Source: Archangiaceae bacterium
Lineage (GTDB): Bacteria > Myxococcota > Myxococcia > Myxococcales > Myxococcaceae
DNA: 39,896 nt
Direction: 5' to 3'
Assembly: GCA_016879935.1 (NCBI GenBank)
Contig: JAACJQ010000057.1
Span: 1-39,896, forward strand
Below, piece after piece: positions 8,107-16,208 of this stretch (its first letter is position 1; the number at the start of each line of letters is the position of its first letter). A program made the translations under genes and the position numbers. A model generated the notes under the pieces. That model was not told the DNA's origin. It worked only from the letters and a program-made list of their open reading frames with translations, and ran no database searches.

Positions 8107-8820
8107 TCACTTCATCAGCGCTATCGCGTCGGCGCCGAACGCGAGCCGCGCGATCCACGGCGGCTGCGGCAGGGCTTTCAGCGTCAGCAAGTCGTCGAGC
8201 ATCGTCGCGGTCGCGGGAGTCAGCCTGCCGAAGTGAACGCCGACCCGCGCGGGCATCGACTTCTCTTTGTCGGGCTGCACGATCCAGATGATCTCGCCGT
8301 GCGCCGCGAGCTGGCCGGTCGTCAGCTTCATCTGCACCATCGCCGGAGCGCCGATGGCCAGGTGAGGCGGCAGCACCGCGCACTCGACGTCGAGGCCCAT
8401 GCCGCCGCGTGAGAGATCACGAATGCGGTACACGGGCGAGTCGGGCTTGGTCTCGGTCGCGCGCACGTGGAGCGGCACTCGCGGCGTGCGTCGGCGCTTG
8501 TCGGCTTCGGTGGCCTCGAAGATGCGCTTGAGCACCGCGTCGAGGCCCTGCCGGTTCTTCGGCGGCTCGTAACGAATGTGCAACACGTAGCGGCCAGGTG
8601 CGGTCTCGGTGACGGTCTGCACCACGCCGTTCACTTCGACGCTTTCTTTGACGCCGACGCTCTTGAGCTCGAAAACGAACTTCGTGCCCACGGGGACAGT
8701 TCGTTTTGCCTCGATGCGCACTCCGCCGCGGCCGACACTCTTGGTCAGCTCGCCGAGCAGCGTCTCGGGCGTCTTGTACCCAACCTTGAGGCGGATCGGC
8801 CCGCCAGCCTGCGGCGACAC
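8107..8820 (-). CDS. Protein with two PilZ domains
   Basis: A 237-residue protein from GTG at 8820, preceded on its strand by an AGGGAG ribosome site. The N-terminal half (about residues 5-85) resembles the divergent PilZ type found in Myxococcus proteins (VGYKTPETLLGELTKSVGRG, then GGVRIEAKRTVPVGTKFVFEL). The C-terminal half from about residue 108 is a canonical PilZ domain. It has the arginine motif KRRRTPRVPLHVRA and the RDLSRGGMGLDVE (D-x-S-x-x-G) signature that together bind c-di-GMP. A further strand, ARVGVHFGRL, closes the barrel. The second domain has the residues expected for c-di-GMP binding; the first lacks the RxxxR motif. The gene is divergent from the dcw cluster, separated by about 260 bases. 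Confidence 0.8.
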   Translation of the reverse strand: MSPQAGGPIRLKVGYKTPETLLGELTKSVGRGGVRIEAKRTVPVGTKFVFELKSVGVKESVEVNGVVQTVTETAPGRYVLHIRYEPPKNRQGLDAVLKRIFEATEADKRRRTPRVPLHVRATETKPDSPVYRIRDLSRGGMGLDVECAVLPPHLAIGAPAMVQMKLTTGQLAAHGEIIWIVQPDKEKSMPARVGVHFGRLTPATATMLDDLLTLKALPQPPWIARLAFGADAIALMK

Positions 8821-8871
8821 GGGGCGCTCCCTAACTCATGTCGGCCCTGCGCACACCTTGGCATTTCAGTG

Positions 8872-8885
8872 GGATCGTATGATCC
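8872..8885. repeat. Small inverted repeat GGATC-N4-GATCC
   Basis: Two five-base arms, GGATC (8872-8876) and GATCC (8881-8885), flank GTAT in the non-coding stretch between the PilZ gene and mraZ. Its place upstream of the PilZ start suits an operator for that gene. A single 14-base site in this context could also be chance. Confidence 0.25.
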
Positions 8886-8971
8886 ACCGCGCTGCGCATT
8901 GGCCGCTGACCAAGGCCTGGGCTGACTCGGCGCGTCAGGGCGCCCCAAGCTACAGGCTGGATCATGGTTTC

Positions 8972-9000
8972 TTGACCCTCCGTGCAAGCGCCCATAATTT
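8972..9000 (+). promoter_or_regulatory. Probable sigma-70 promoter of the dcw cluster
   Basis: TTGACC at 8972-8977 and TAATTT at 8995-9000 are separated by 17 bases, close to the TTGACA/TATAAT consensus. An overlapping CATAAT (8993-8998) would give a 15-base spacer. The expected transcription start is near 9006-9008, directly before the AAGTGG repeats and about 50-75 bases before mraZ. An AT-rich hexamer is rare in this GC-rich region, which strengthens the call. Confidence 0.6.
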
Positions 9001-9008
9001 CGCCGGCG

Positions 9009-9058
9009 AAGTGGCAAGAAGTGGTATTCGGCGGATCAGATTCCCATCCCATAAGTGG
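9009..9058 (+). promoter_or_regulatory. Probable MraZ operator (10-bp spaced AAGTGG repeats)
   Basis: AAGTGG occurs at 9009-9014 and 9019-9024. The related CGGCGG follows at 9029-9034 in exact 10-base phase, and a further AAGTGG is at 9053-9058. On the opposite strand between them, 9041-9050 reads as two TGGGA-like units. MraZ in E. coli binds 10-base phased TGGG-type repeats, and in Mollicutes it binds AAAGTG-type repeats with the same spacing. The array sits just downstream of the predicted start of transcription and upstream of mraZ, where MraZ autorepression would act. Confidence 0.6.
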
Positions 9059-9081
9059 ATGGTGGCAAGGCGGGCCGCAGC

Positions 9082-9534
9082 GTGTTCCGGGGCGTCTACG
9101 AGCATCAGATCGACGCGAAGGGGCGAACGAGCTTCCCGGCGAAGCTCCGTGAAGTTCTCGTCGGCCAGTACGACGAGCGGCTGATCGTCACGACGTCGCT
9201 CGATGCGTGTCTGCACTGCTACCCGGTGAAGGAGTGGGAGCAGCTCGAGACGGCGCTCGCGCGACGAAACCCCATGGAGCCCGGCGTGAAGTCGCTGCTG
9301 CGGCTCTACGTGGCGCCCGCGCAAGAGGTGAGCGTCGACAAGCTGGGGCGCGTGCTGCTGCCGCCTTCGCTGCGAAGCCACGCGCACCTCGAGAAGGACG
9401 TGATCTGGGCGGGCATGGTGAAGGTGATCGAGCTCTGGTCGAAGTCGGGCTGGGACGCTGCGCAGGCAGAAGCGCGCACGGCCGCCGACTCCGCCGACGT
9501 GATGCGGGTGCTGACCGAGCTGCGGCAGGGCTGA
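9082..9534 (+). CDS. mraZ: Transcriptional regulator MraZ
   Basis: MraZ is a DNA-binding regulator of the dcw operon with an AbrB-like fold, usually about 145-152 residues; this one is 150 from the GTG at 9082. Starting there the protein begins with the family's usual [20 protein letters not shown] (N-terminal residue first read as Met). Both DxxxR-type half motifs are present: DAKGR near residue 11 and DKLGRVLLP near residue 87. An in-frame GTG at 9055 would add nine residues but matches the family less well. AAGG at 9067-9070 is only a weak ribosome site for 9082. The gene opens the cluster behind a sigma-70-like promoter and phased repeats that are probably its own binding sites. Confidence 0.93.
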   Translation: MFRGVYEHQIDAKGRTSFPAKLREVLVGQYDERLIVTTSLDACLHCYPVKEWEQLETALARRNPMEPGVKSLLRLYVAPAQEVSVDKLGRVLLPPSLRSHAHLEKDVIWAGMVKVIELWSKSGWDAAQAEARTAADSADVMRVLTELRQG

Positions 9535-9572
9535 GTGTTCTTTCGGCGTTTTTCCGAGGGGCGAGAGGACCA

Positions 9573-9998
9573 ATGAGCGAGCTGGCGACGATGGACGTGA
9601 TGCAGAGCGTGGTGACGTCGACCACGACGACGAAGAAGACGAGCAACGCGAAGCCGGTGGCGCGCCCGAAGGCCATGACGATGGCGATCGACGGCGAGAT
9701 CGGCCGCGACGAGATGGCCGAGATCGGCGAGATGTTGATCACCCTGTCGATGGACGGCGTGACCGACCTCGTCATCGATCTCAAGGGCGTCACGCACCTC
9801 GACTACCGCGCGGTGCCGGCGCTCGTTCGCCGCGCCGAGGTGTTCCGCGCCACGGGCGGCGACATCAAGCTGGCGAACCTCTCGGCGTACCTCTTCACGA
9901 TCTTCCAGGCGGCCGGCGCCCACGACGAGTTCGACTACTTCGCCGACGTGTCCGACGCGCAGCGGGCCTTTCGCGACGCCGTGATGGTGCAGGGCTGA
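9573..9998 (+). CDS. STAS-domain protein (anti-sigma antagonist-like) inside the dcw cluster
   Basis: A 141-residue protein, ATG at 9573 behind an AGAGGA ribosome site. Residues 1-33 are a Thr/Lys-rich tail (STTTTKKTSNAKP). Residues 34-140 have the STAS pattern: a first strand (MTMAIDGEIG), the VIDLKGVTHLD strand, a helix (AVPALVRRAEVFRATGGDIK) and the late LFTIFQAAG. Where antagonists such as SpoIIAA have DSSG with a phosphorylated Ser, this protein has D77-Y78-R79-A80. It therefore lacks the phosphoacceptor and probably does not work by the classical partner switch. It lies between mraZ and rsmH, two genes that are normally adjacent, with 38 bases before it and one base after it. A role in linking division gene expression to another signal is inference. 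Confidence 0.8.
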   Translation: MSELATMDVMQSVVTSTTTTKKTSNAKPVARPKAMTMAIDGEIGRDEMAEIGEMLITLSMDGVTDLVIDLKGVTHLDYRAVPALVRRAEVFRATGGDIKLANLSAYLFTIFQAAGAHDEFDYFADVSDAQRAFRDAVMVQG

Positions 9999-9999
9999 T

Positions 10000-10914
10000 T
10001 TGTCATTCACGCACCAGACCGTCCTCAAGGACGAGGTGGTGCGGTTGTTCTCGCCGGGAGTAGCGCGAGTGATCGTCGATGGCACGCTCGGAGGTGGTGG
10101 TCACAGCGAGGCGCTCCTCGAGGCGGGGTTCCGCGTCGTGGGCGTCGATCGTGATCCCGTCGCGCTCGCGGCGGCCACCGAGCGGCTCTCGCGGTTCGGC
10201 GAGAAGTTTCGCGCGGTGAAGGGCGAGTTCGGCGACGTGGCGACGCTGGTCGAGGGCCCCATCGACGGGCTGGTGCTCGATCTCGGCGTCAGCTCACCGC
10301 AGATCGACACGCCCTCGCGCGGCTTCAGCTTTCAGCACGACGGCCCGCTCGACATGCGCATGGGTGACTCGGGCGAGACCGCGGCCGAGCTGATCGTGCG
10401 CCTGCCCGAGAACGAGCTGGCCGACGTCATCTATCAGTATGGAGAAGAGCGCTTCTCGCGGCCCATCGCCCGGTCGCTCAAGAACGCGCAGCCGAAGACC
10501 ACCTTCGAGGCCGTCGAGGCGGTGAAGCGTGGCGTTCCCCGCAAGGCGTGGCCGAAGGAGATCAACGTCGCCACGCGGACCTTCCAGGCGTTGCGCATCG
10601 CGGTGAACCGTGAGCTCGAGCAGCTCGAGTCTGCGCTCGCGGCGATTCCCACGCTGCTCGCACCCGGCGGCATCGCCGCCATCATCAGCTTCCACTCGCT
10701 CGAAGATCGGCTCGTGAAGCAGACGTTCAAGCGTCTCTGCGGCGACATCGACGAGACCCCGAAGGACTTTCCGCTGCTCCGTCAGAGCGTGGCGACCTTC
10801 GAGTCACTTTCCCGCAAGGCCATCGTCGCGACCGAAGCCGAGGTCGAGGCCAACTCCCGTTCCCGCAGCGCGAAGCTGCGCGCCATTCGCAAAAAAGCCG
10901 GAGTCGTCTCATGA
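10000..10914 (+). CDS. rsmH: 16S rRNA (cytosine1402-N4)-methyltransferase RsmH
   Basis: RsmH (MraW) methylates N4 of C1402 in 16S rRNA using S-adenosylmethionine. The 304-residue product is of normal size. It has the SAM-binding VDGTLGGGGHSEALL at residues 27-41, VGVDRDPVAL, and the catalytic-region GLVLDLGVSSPQID. RGFSFQHDGPLDMRM and the C-terminal ISFHSLEDRLVKQTFK follow. The start is a TTG at 10000, two bases after the STAS stop codon begins to end; no ATG or GTG gives the expected N-terminus (SFTHQTVLKDEVV). Translation is therefore probably coupled to the STAS gene. The stop overlaps the ftsL ATG by four bases. Confidence 0.96.
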   Translation: MSFTHQTVLKDEVVRLFSPGVARVIVDGTLGGGGHSEALLEAGFRVVGVDRDPVALAAATERLSRFGEKFRAVKGEFGDVATLVEGPIDGLVLDLGVSSPQIDTPSRGFSFQHDGPLDMRMGDSGETAAELIVRLPENELADVIYQYGEERFSRPIARSLKNAQPKTTFEAVEAVKRGVPRKAWPKEINVATRTFQALRIAVNRELEQLESALAAIPTLLAPGGIAAIISFHSLEDRLVKQTFKRLCGDIDETPKDFPLLRQSVATFESLSRKAIVATEAEVEANSRSRSAKLRAIRKKAGVVS

Positions 10915-11231
10915 GCGTCGTCATCGAAGCCCGCAACCGCGGTGGCCTGCCGCTGTCGGTCATTCTCGGAGAGATTCTGCCCGCCGCGCTGGCCGTCATG
11001 CTGCTCGCCACCGTCGGCATCATTCACGTCACCTCGCGCGTGCTCGTCGTGGCCCAGGGCTACGAGCTGTCGCGCCTCGACGCACAGTCGACCGACCTCA
11101 TGCGCGAGAACGATCAGCTCAAGCTCGAGCTCGCCACGCTGAAAGGCCCGCAGAAGCTCGAGGCCGTCGCGCGCACGAAGCTGGGCATGGTGCCGCCGTC
11201 TCCGGCGCTCGTCTTCCACGTCAAGAAGTGA
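10911..11231 (+). CDS. ftsL: Cell division protein FtsL
   Basis: A 106-residue bitopic membrane protein: a short cytoplasmic part (MSVVIEARNRGGLP), one transmembrane segment at about residues 20-48 (EILPAALAVMLLATVGIIHV), then a leucine-rich coiled coil (LSRLDAQSTDLMRENDQLKL). The end KLEAVARTKLGMVPP is typical of FtsL, which forms the FtsQLB scaffold that activates FtsWI. Size, topology and place between rsmH and ftsI identify it; sequence similarity in this family is always low. ATG overlaps the rsmH stop (ATGA). Confidence 0.88.
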   Translation: MSVVIEARNRGGLPLSVILGEILPAALAVMLLATVGIIHVTSRVLVVAQGYELSRLDAQSTDLMRENDQLKLELATLKGPQKLEAVARTKLGMVPPSPALVFHVKK

Positions 11232-11240
11232 CCTTTCACC

Positions 11241-13265
11241 ATGCGCGACCTGAAGAACCACCAGCCCTCCGTCGAAGCACCCGGCAAGTGGATGCGGGTG
11301 CGTGTGTCGCTCGTGGGCTTCGTCTTCGTGGCGCTGCTCGGCGGCATGTTCGCGCGCGCGGTGAACCTGCAGATCCACCAGGGCAACCGGCTGCAGGGCA
11401 TGGCGCAGGATCAGTACCTGCGTGAGCTCGAGATTCCCGCGCGCCGTGGCGACATCTTCGATCGCCGGGGCACGCCGCTCGCGCAGAGCGTCGACGTCGA
11501 CTCCATCTGGGTCGACCCGTCGATGCTGCCCGACGCGCGCGACACCGCGAAGAAGCTCTCGAAGATTCTCAACGTCGAGTCGAAGGAGCTGCTCGAGCGC
11601 ATGCAGAAGGGCCGCCGCTTCGTCTGGGTGAAGCGTCAGGTCACGCAGACCGAGGTCGAGAAGGTGAAGGCGCTCAACCTGCCGGGCTTCGGCTTCACCA
11701 AGGAGCCGCGCCGCTTCTACCCGCAGCGTGAGCTCGCCGCCCATGTCATCGGCCTCGTCGGCACCGACTCGCACGGCCTCGATGGCCTCGAGCTCTCGTT
11801 CGAAGACGAGCTCTCTGGAGACAAGGCCAAGCGCGCCTCGGTGCGTGACGCCAAGGGCCGCAAGGTGCTCACCAACGGCGTCGAGAACCCGCTCTCGCGG
11901 CAGGGTGCGGCCGTCACCCTGACCATCGATCGCCAGCTGCAGTACGTGACCGAGAAGGCGCTCGTGAAGGCCGTCGACGACGCGAAGGCCGTGGCCGGAA
12001 TGGCCGTGGTGCTCGACCCGAAGACGGGCGAGATCCTCGCGGTCGCCAACGCGCCGCGCTTCAACCCGAACGCGCCGCAGGGCGTGACGGCCGACGTCTT
12101 CCGCAACCGCGCGGTGACCGACGCGTTCGAGCCGGGCTCCACGTTCAAGGCCTTCGTCATCGCGCGCGCGCTGGAAGACGGTGTCATCACGCCGGCGTCG
12201 ACCTTCGACTGCGAGAAGGGCCACATGGCCATCGGCCGGCACGTCATTCACGACACGCACCCCAGCGGCATGCTCGACGTGAAGGGCATTCTGCAGGTGT
12301 CGTCGAACATCTGCGCCGCGAAGGTGGGCCAGAAGCTCGGCCGCGAGCGCCTCGTCGAGAACTACCAGCAGTTCGGGTTCGCCGAACGGTCGGGGCTCGG
12401 GCTGCCCGGTGAAGCGAAGGGCGTCATTCCGTTCCCGCGGGCCGAGATCTCGCTGGCGACGCAGAGCTTCGGGCAGGGCCTGACCGCGTCGCCGCTGCAG
12501 GCCGCGGCCGCGTTCGGAGCGCTCGCCAACCGCGGCGTGCTGATGAAGCCGTACCTCGTCTCGAAGGTCGTCGACTCCGATGGCCTCGTGCTGCTCGACA
12601 ACAAGCCGACCGAAGTTCGCCGCGTGGTGAGCGAGAAGACCGCGCGCACCGTCGTCGAGATGCTCGAGAGCGTGGTGGAGAAGGGCGGCACGGCTCCGAA
12701 GGCGCGCATGGACGCGTACCGAGTCGCGGGCAAGACGGGCACGGCGCAGAAGGCCGACCCGGTCGCGCGCGGCTACTCCGACAAACACTTCGCGAGCTTC
12801 ATCGGCATGGTGCCCGCCGAAGACCCGCGCGTCGTCATCGCCATCTTCATCGACGAGCCGAAGACCGACATCTACGGCGGCCTCGTCGCGGCGCCCGCGT
12901 TCAAGGAGATCGCCGAGGTCGCGATGCCGCACCTGGCGGTGCCTCCGTCGCGCGTCGTGCCCGTGCAGGAAGTCGCAGCAAGACCAGAACCGGCGCCGAA
13001 GCCCGAAAAGTCCGCGGTCGTCGCGGCCATCGAGCGGCTCGACACCGTCACCGAAGTACCGGCCGAGGGCGCCGTACGCGTGCCCGATCTCACCGGACAG
13101 CCTGGACGGTCGGCCGTCTCCCAGGCCCTCACCGCGGCTCTCGAGCCGCGTCTCATTGGAAGCGGACGCGTCGTCGCCCAGACGCCCCCCGCTGGAAGCC
13201 TCGTCGAGAAGGGCGCCCGCATCACGCTGGAGCTGGCAGGCAACTTGCCCTCCGTCACACGTTGA
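11241..13265 (+). CDS. ftsI: FtsI/PBP3-type peptidoglycan transpeptidase with C-terminal PASTA domain
   Basis: The septal class B penicillin-binding protein, 674 residues, cross-links peptidoglycan in the periplasm. It has a short cytoplasmic N-terminus, a membrane anchor at about residues 20-42 (VSLVGFVFVALLGGMFARAV) and the dimerisation region with EIPARRGDIFDRRGTPLAQS. The transpeptidase domain carries S300-T-F-K303 (nucleophile Ser300), S354-S-N356 and K498-T-G-T. After a Pro/Ala-rich linker (about residues 570-605), residues 610-670 form a PASTA domain (VPDLTGQPGRSAVSQAL, then TPPAGSLVEKGARITLEL). PASTA domains on this protein are typical of Gram-positive PBP2x/SpoVD and absent from E. 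coli FtsI. ATG at 11241 is nine bases after the ftsL stop. Confidence 0.95.
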   Translation: MRDLKNHQPSVEAPGKWMRVRVSLVGFVFVALLGGMFARAVNLQIHQGNRLQGMAQDQYLRELEIPARRGDIFDRRGTPLAQSVDVDSIWVDPSMLPDARDTAKKLSKILNVESKELLERMQKGRRFVWVKRQVTQTEVEKVKALNLPGFGFTKEPRRFYPQRELAAHVIGLVGTDSHGLDGLELSFEDELSGDKAKRASVRDAKGRKVLTNGVENPLSRQGAAVTLTIDRQLQYVTEKALVKAVDDAKAVAGMAVVLDPKTGEILAVANAPRFNPNAPQGVTADVFRNRAVTDAFEPGSTFKAFVIARALEDGVITPASTFDCEKGHMAIGRHVIHDTHPSGMLDVKGILQVSSNICAAKVGQKLGRERLVENYQQFGFAERSGLGLPGEAKGVIPFPRAEISLATQSFGQGLTASPLQAAAAFGALANRGVLMKPYLVSKVVDSDGLVLLDNKPTEVRRVVSEKTARTVVEMLESVVEKGGTAPKARMDAYRVAGKTGTAQKADPVARGYSDKHFASFIGMVPAEDPRVVIAIFIDEPKTDIYGGLVAAPAFKEIAEVAMPHLAVPPSRVVPVQEVAARPEPAPKPEKSAVVAAIERLDTVTEVPAEGAVRVPDLTGQPGRSAVSQALTAALEPRLIGSGRVVAQTPPAGSLVEKGARITLELAGNLPSVTR

Positions 13266-13297
13266 AGGCCGAGAAGCCGCGGCCAGAAGGACACGCG

Positions 13298-14791
13298 ATG
13301 AAGCTCACCGAAGTGCTGGCAGGAGTCGGAACGGAGCCGGTCGCCTCTGCGAAGGCGAAGATCGACGTGGCCGGCGTCTGCTCCGATTCGCGGCAGGTGA
13401 AGACGGGAGATCTGTTCATCGCCGTTCCCGGAACGACGGCTGATGGCGCTCAGTTCGCGCGCACGGCTGCCGAGAAGGGCGCCGTCGCCGTCATCGCCGA
13501 GAAGCCGATTCCCGGGTTGTCGGTGCCGCTCTTCATCACGCCGTCGGCACGCAAGGCCGTGGCGCTCATCGCCGGCAACTTCTACGGAAACCCCGCGCGC
13601 GAGATGTCGCTGCTCGGCATCACCGGCACCAACGGCAAGACGACGACCGCGTGGCTGCTCGAGAGCATCATGACGGCGGGCGGCTCGGTGTGCGGGCTCT
13701 TCGGCACCATCGAGGTTCGCTTCCAGGGCAACAAGCGCGTGCCGACGCACACCACGCCCGACCCGATTCAGCTGCACCAGACCTTCCGCGAGATGCTCGA
13801 CGCGGGCTGCGACACGGTGGTGATGGAGGTCTCGAGCCACGCGCTCGCGCAAGATCGCGTGCACGGCCTCACCTTCCGCGCGGCGGGCTTCACGAACCTC
13901 TCGCGCGATCACCTCGACTTCCACAAGGACATGGAGTCGTACTTCCAGGCGAAGCGGAAGCTCTTCACCGAGAACCTCTCGCCCGGCGGCGTGGCGGTGG
14001 TCAACGGCGACGACACCAACACCAACCGCATCTACAGCGAGCTGCGCGGCCAGAAGCGCATGGCGTGGAAGTTCTCGCGCCTCGGCGCCGGCGAAGTCAG
14101 CTGCGGCTCGGCCGAGCTCACCACCACCGGCATCAAGGCGACGCTCAAGACGCCGGCCGGTGACATTCCCATCAAGAGCCAGCTCGTCGGCGCGCACAAC
14201 CTCGACAACATTCTCACCGCCGCGGGCATCGCGCTGGCGGCGGGCGCCTCACGTCGCGACGTGCAGGACGGTGTGGAGCGCGTCACCCGCGTGCCCGGCC
14301 GCATGGAGCGCCTGAGCGGCAAGGGCATCACCGTGCTCGTCGACTACGCGCACACCGACGACGCGCTCGTTCGCGCCATCGACTCGGCCCGCAACGTCAC
14401 CAAGGGCAAGCTCATCGTCGTCTTCGGCTGTGGCGGCGATCGCGACACCGGCAAACGCCCGCTCATGGGTGAAGCTGCGGCGCAGGCCGATCTGCCCATC
14501 GTCACCTCTGACAACCCGCGCAGCGAAGACCCCGACGACATCATCTCGGAGATTCTGCCCGGCCTCGAGAAGGGCGGGCTGCGCCGCATGAGCCCGGCCA
14601 AGGCGCGCACGGGTGAGAAGGGCTACCTCGTCGAGGCCGATCGCAAGGCCGCCATCACCACCGCCATCTCGCTCGCGAAGGAGAACGACACGGTGCTGAT
14701 CGCCGGCAAGGGCCACGAGGCGTACCAGGAACAGAACGGCACCAGGACGCCGTTCGACGATCTCGAGGAGGCTCGCAAGGCCCTGGGCTGA
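13298..14791 (+). CDS. murE: UDP-MurNAc-tripeptide synthetase MurE (meso-DAP type)
   Basis: MurE adds the third amino acid to UDP-MurNAc-L-Ala-D-Glu in the cytoplasm. The 497-residue protein has the N-terminal GVCSDSRQVKTGDLFIA and the P-loop LLGITGTNGKTTTAWLLES (Lys114). The VVMEVSSHALAQDRVHG block follows, then the NLSRDHLDFH region and the carbamylated-Lys segment (YFQAKRKLF). D405-N-P-R408, within TSDNPRSEDP, is the signature of enzymes specific for meso-diaminopimelate rather than lysine. The start is placed at ATG 13298 because AGAAGG lies eight bases upstream; a TTG at 13262 would add a segment unlike the family. The product has no membrane segment. Confidence 0.95.
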   Translation: MKLTEVLAGVGTEPVASAKAKIDVAGVCSDSRQVKTGDLFIAVPGTTADGAQFARTAAEKGAVAVIAEKPIPGLSVPLFITPSARKAVALIAGNFYGNPAREMSLLGITGTNGKTTTAWLLESIMTAGGSVCGLFGTIEVRFQGNKRVPTHTTPDPIQLHQTFREMLDAGCDTVVMEVSSHALAQDRVHGLTFRAAGFTNLSRDHLDFHKDMESYFQAKRKLFTENLSPGGVAVVNGDDTNTNRIYSELRGQKRMAWKFSRLGAGEVSCGSAELTTTGIKATLKTPAGDIPIKSQLVGAHNLDNILTAAGIALAAGASRRDVQDGVERVTRVPGRMERLSGKGITVLVDYAHTDDALVRAIDSARNVTKGKLIVVFGCGGDRDTGKRPLMGEAAAQADLPIVTSDNPRSEDPDDIISEILPGLEKGGLRRMSPAKARTGEKGYLVEADRKAAITTAISLAKENDTVLIAGKGHEAYQEQNGTRTPFDDLEEARKALG

Positions 14792-14804
14792 GCGAGAAGA
14801 CACG

Positions 14805-16205
14805 ATGGCCGTTCGGTTCTCCGACTCTCAGGTGTGCCAGGCGACGGGCGCGAAGAAGACGCGCTCGGGCGGCCGTGCGTCGTTCGACGCCGTGTGCACC
14901 GACAGCCGGCAGATCACGAAGGGCTGTCTCTTCGTCGCGCTCAAGGGCGAGAAGTTCGACGCGCACGACTTTCTCTCGCAGGCGGTCGACGCGGGCGCAG
15001 GCGGTGTGATCGTCGAGCAGGGCAGGGCGGGCGCGCTCGAGGGCAAGGACGTCACGGTCTTCGAAGTGACCGACACGCTGCACGCGCTGGGGCGGCTCGG
15101 GCGGGCGCACCGCGATCGTTTCAGCTTCCCCATCGGCGCGGTCACCGGCTCGAACGGCAAGACGACGACGAAGGAGCTGATCGCGTCGATCCTCCAGACA
15201 CGCGGCCCTGCGCTGAAGACGCAAGGAAATCTGAACAACGAGATCGGCGTGCCGCTCACGCTCTTCAACCTCGAGCCTCGCCACGTCGCCGCCATCGTCG
15301 AGATGGGCATGAACCACGCGGGTGAGATCTCGCGCCTCACCGACATCGCGCGGCCCGACGCCGGGCTCATCACCGTCGTGCAGCCGGCGCACATCGAAGG
15401 CCTGGGCTCCATCGAAGGTGTCGCGATGGCGAAGGGCGAGCTGTTCGGCGGGCTCTCGGAGAAGGCCATCGCCGTGGTGAACCTCGATGACTTTCGCGTG
15501 GCTGGTCAGGCGCCGCGCGCGAAGGGCCCCCAGCTCACCTACGGCCGCGACGAGAAGGCCGACGTTCGCCTCGTCTCCGTCACCGCGCAGGGCCGCGATG
15601 GGCTCTCGCTCACGATTCGCGCGAAGGGCGTCGACTCCTCCGTCGCGCTGCGGCTCGTCGGCGACCACAACGCGATGAACGCGACCGGTGCCTTCGCGAT
15701 GGGGCTCGCGCTCGGGTACACGGGCGACGAGTGCGTTCGCGGCCTCGAGTCGGCGCAGGCGCACGCGCGTCGCCTGCAGATCCTCGACGCTCCGAACAAC
15801 GTCACGGTCGTCGACGATTGCTACAACGCGAACCCCGCCTCGATGACCGCGGCGCTCGAAACGCTCTCGTCGCTGGCCACCTCGGGCCGGCCGGTTGCAG
15901 TGCTCGGCGACATGCTCGAGCTCGGTTCAGATGAAGCGAAGGCCCACGCGCAGATGGGCGTGGTGGCGAGTGACAGGGCCCGCGTGATCGCGTTCTTCGG
16001 GCCACGCATGAAGGCCGCGTACGAGAACGCGAAGAAGAAGCTCGGCCAGGCCGCCCAGCACTTCGAAGACGTGACGAAGCTGAACGAGTGGCTCTCGCTC
16101 GAGCTGCGCGCCGGTGACGTGGTGCTGGTGAAGGCCAGCCGCGGCATGAAGCTCGAGCGCGTCGTCGAAGCCCTCACTGGCCACCGCTCGGCGGGAGGTC
16201 ACTGA
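14805..16205 (+). CDS. murF: UDP-MurNAc-pentapeptide synthetase MurF
   Basis: MurF ligates D-Ala-D-Ala to UDP-MurNAc-tripeptide to complete the pentapeptide. The 466-residue protein shows the N-terminal AVCTDSRQITKGCLFVALKG and the ATP loop GAVTGSNGKTTTKELIA (Lys119). NLNNEIGVPLTLFNL, EMGMNHAGEI and the C-terminal VVDDCYNANPASM are all classic MurF motifs. ATG at 14805 begins 13 bases after murE. The D-Ala-D-Ala ligase gene is not in this cluster, so the dipeptide must come from a ddl gene elsewhere. The position directly after murE is usual. Confidence 0.96.
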   Translation: MAVRFSDSQVCQATGAKKTRSGGRASFDAVCTDSRQITKGCLFVALKGEKFDAHDFLSQAVDAGAGGVIVEQGRAGALEGKDVTVFEVTDTLHALGRLGRAHRDRFSFPIGAVTGSNGKTTTKELIASILQTRGPALKTQGNLNNEIGVPLTLFNLEPRHVAAIVEMGMNHAGEISRLTDIARPDAGLITVVQPAHIEGLGSIEGVAMAKGELFGGLSEKAIAVVNLDDFRVAGQAPRAKGPQLTYGRDEKADVRLVSVTAQGRDGLSLTIRAKGVDSSVALRLVGDHNAMNATGAFAMGLALGYTGDECVRGLESAQAHARRLQILDAPNNVTVVDDCYNANPASMTAALETLSSLATSGRPVAVLGDMLELGSDEAKAHAQMGVVASDRARVIAFFGPRMKAAYENAKKKLGQAAQHFEDVTKLNEWLSLELRAGDVVLVKASRGMKLERVVEALTGHRSAGGH

Positions 16206-16208
16206 CCC

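Noticed and set aside
10782-12932. 716-codon minus-strand frame opposite ftsI and ftsL
   Set aside because: Antisense shadow of conserved genes with His/Arg/Glu-rich composition and no recognisable domain.
12872-14197. 441-codon minus-strand frame opposite ftsI and murE
   Set aside because: Same antisense composition; covers well-conserved genes on the other strand.
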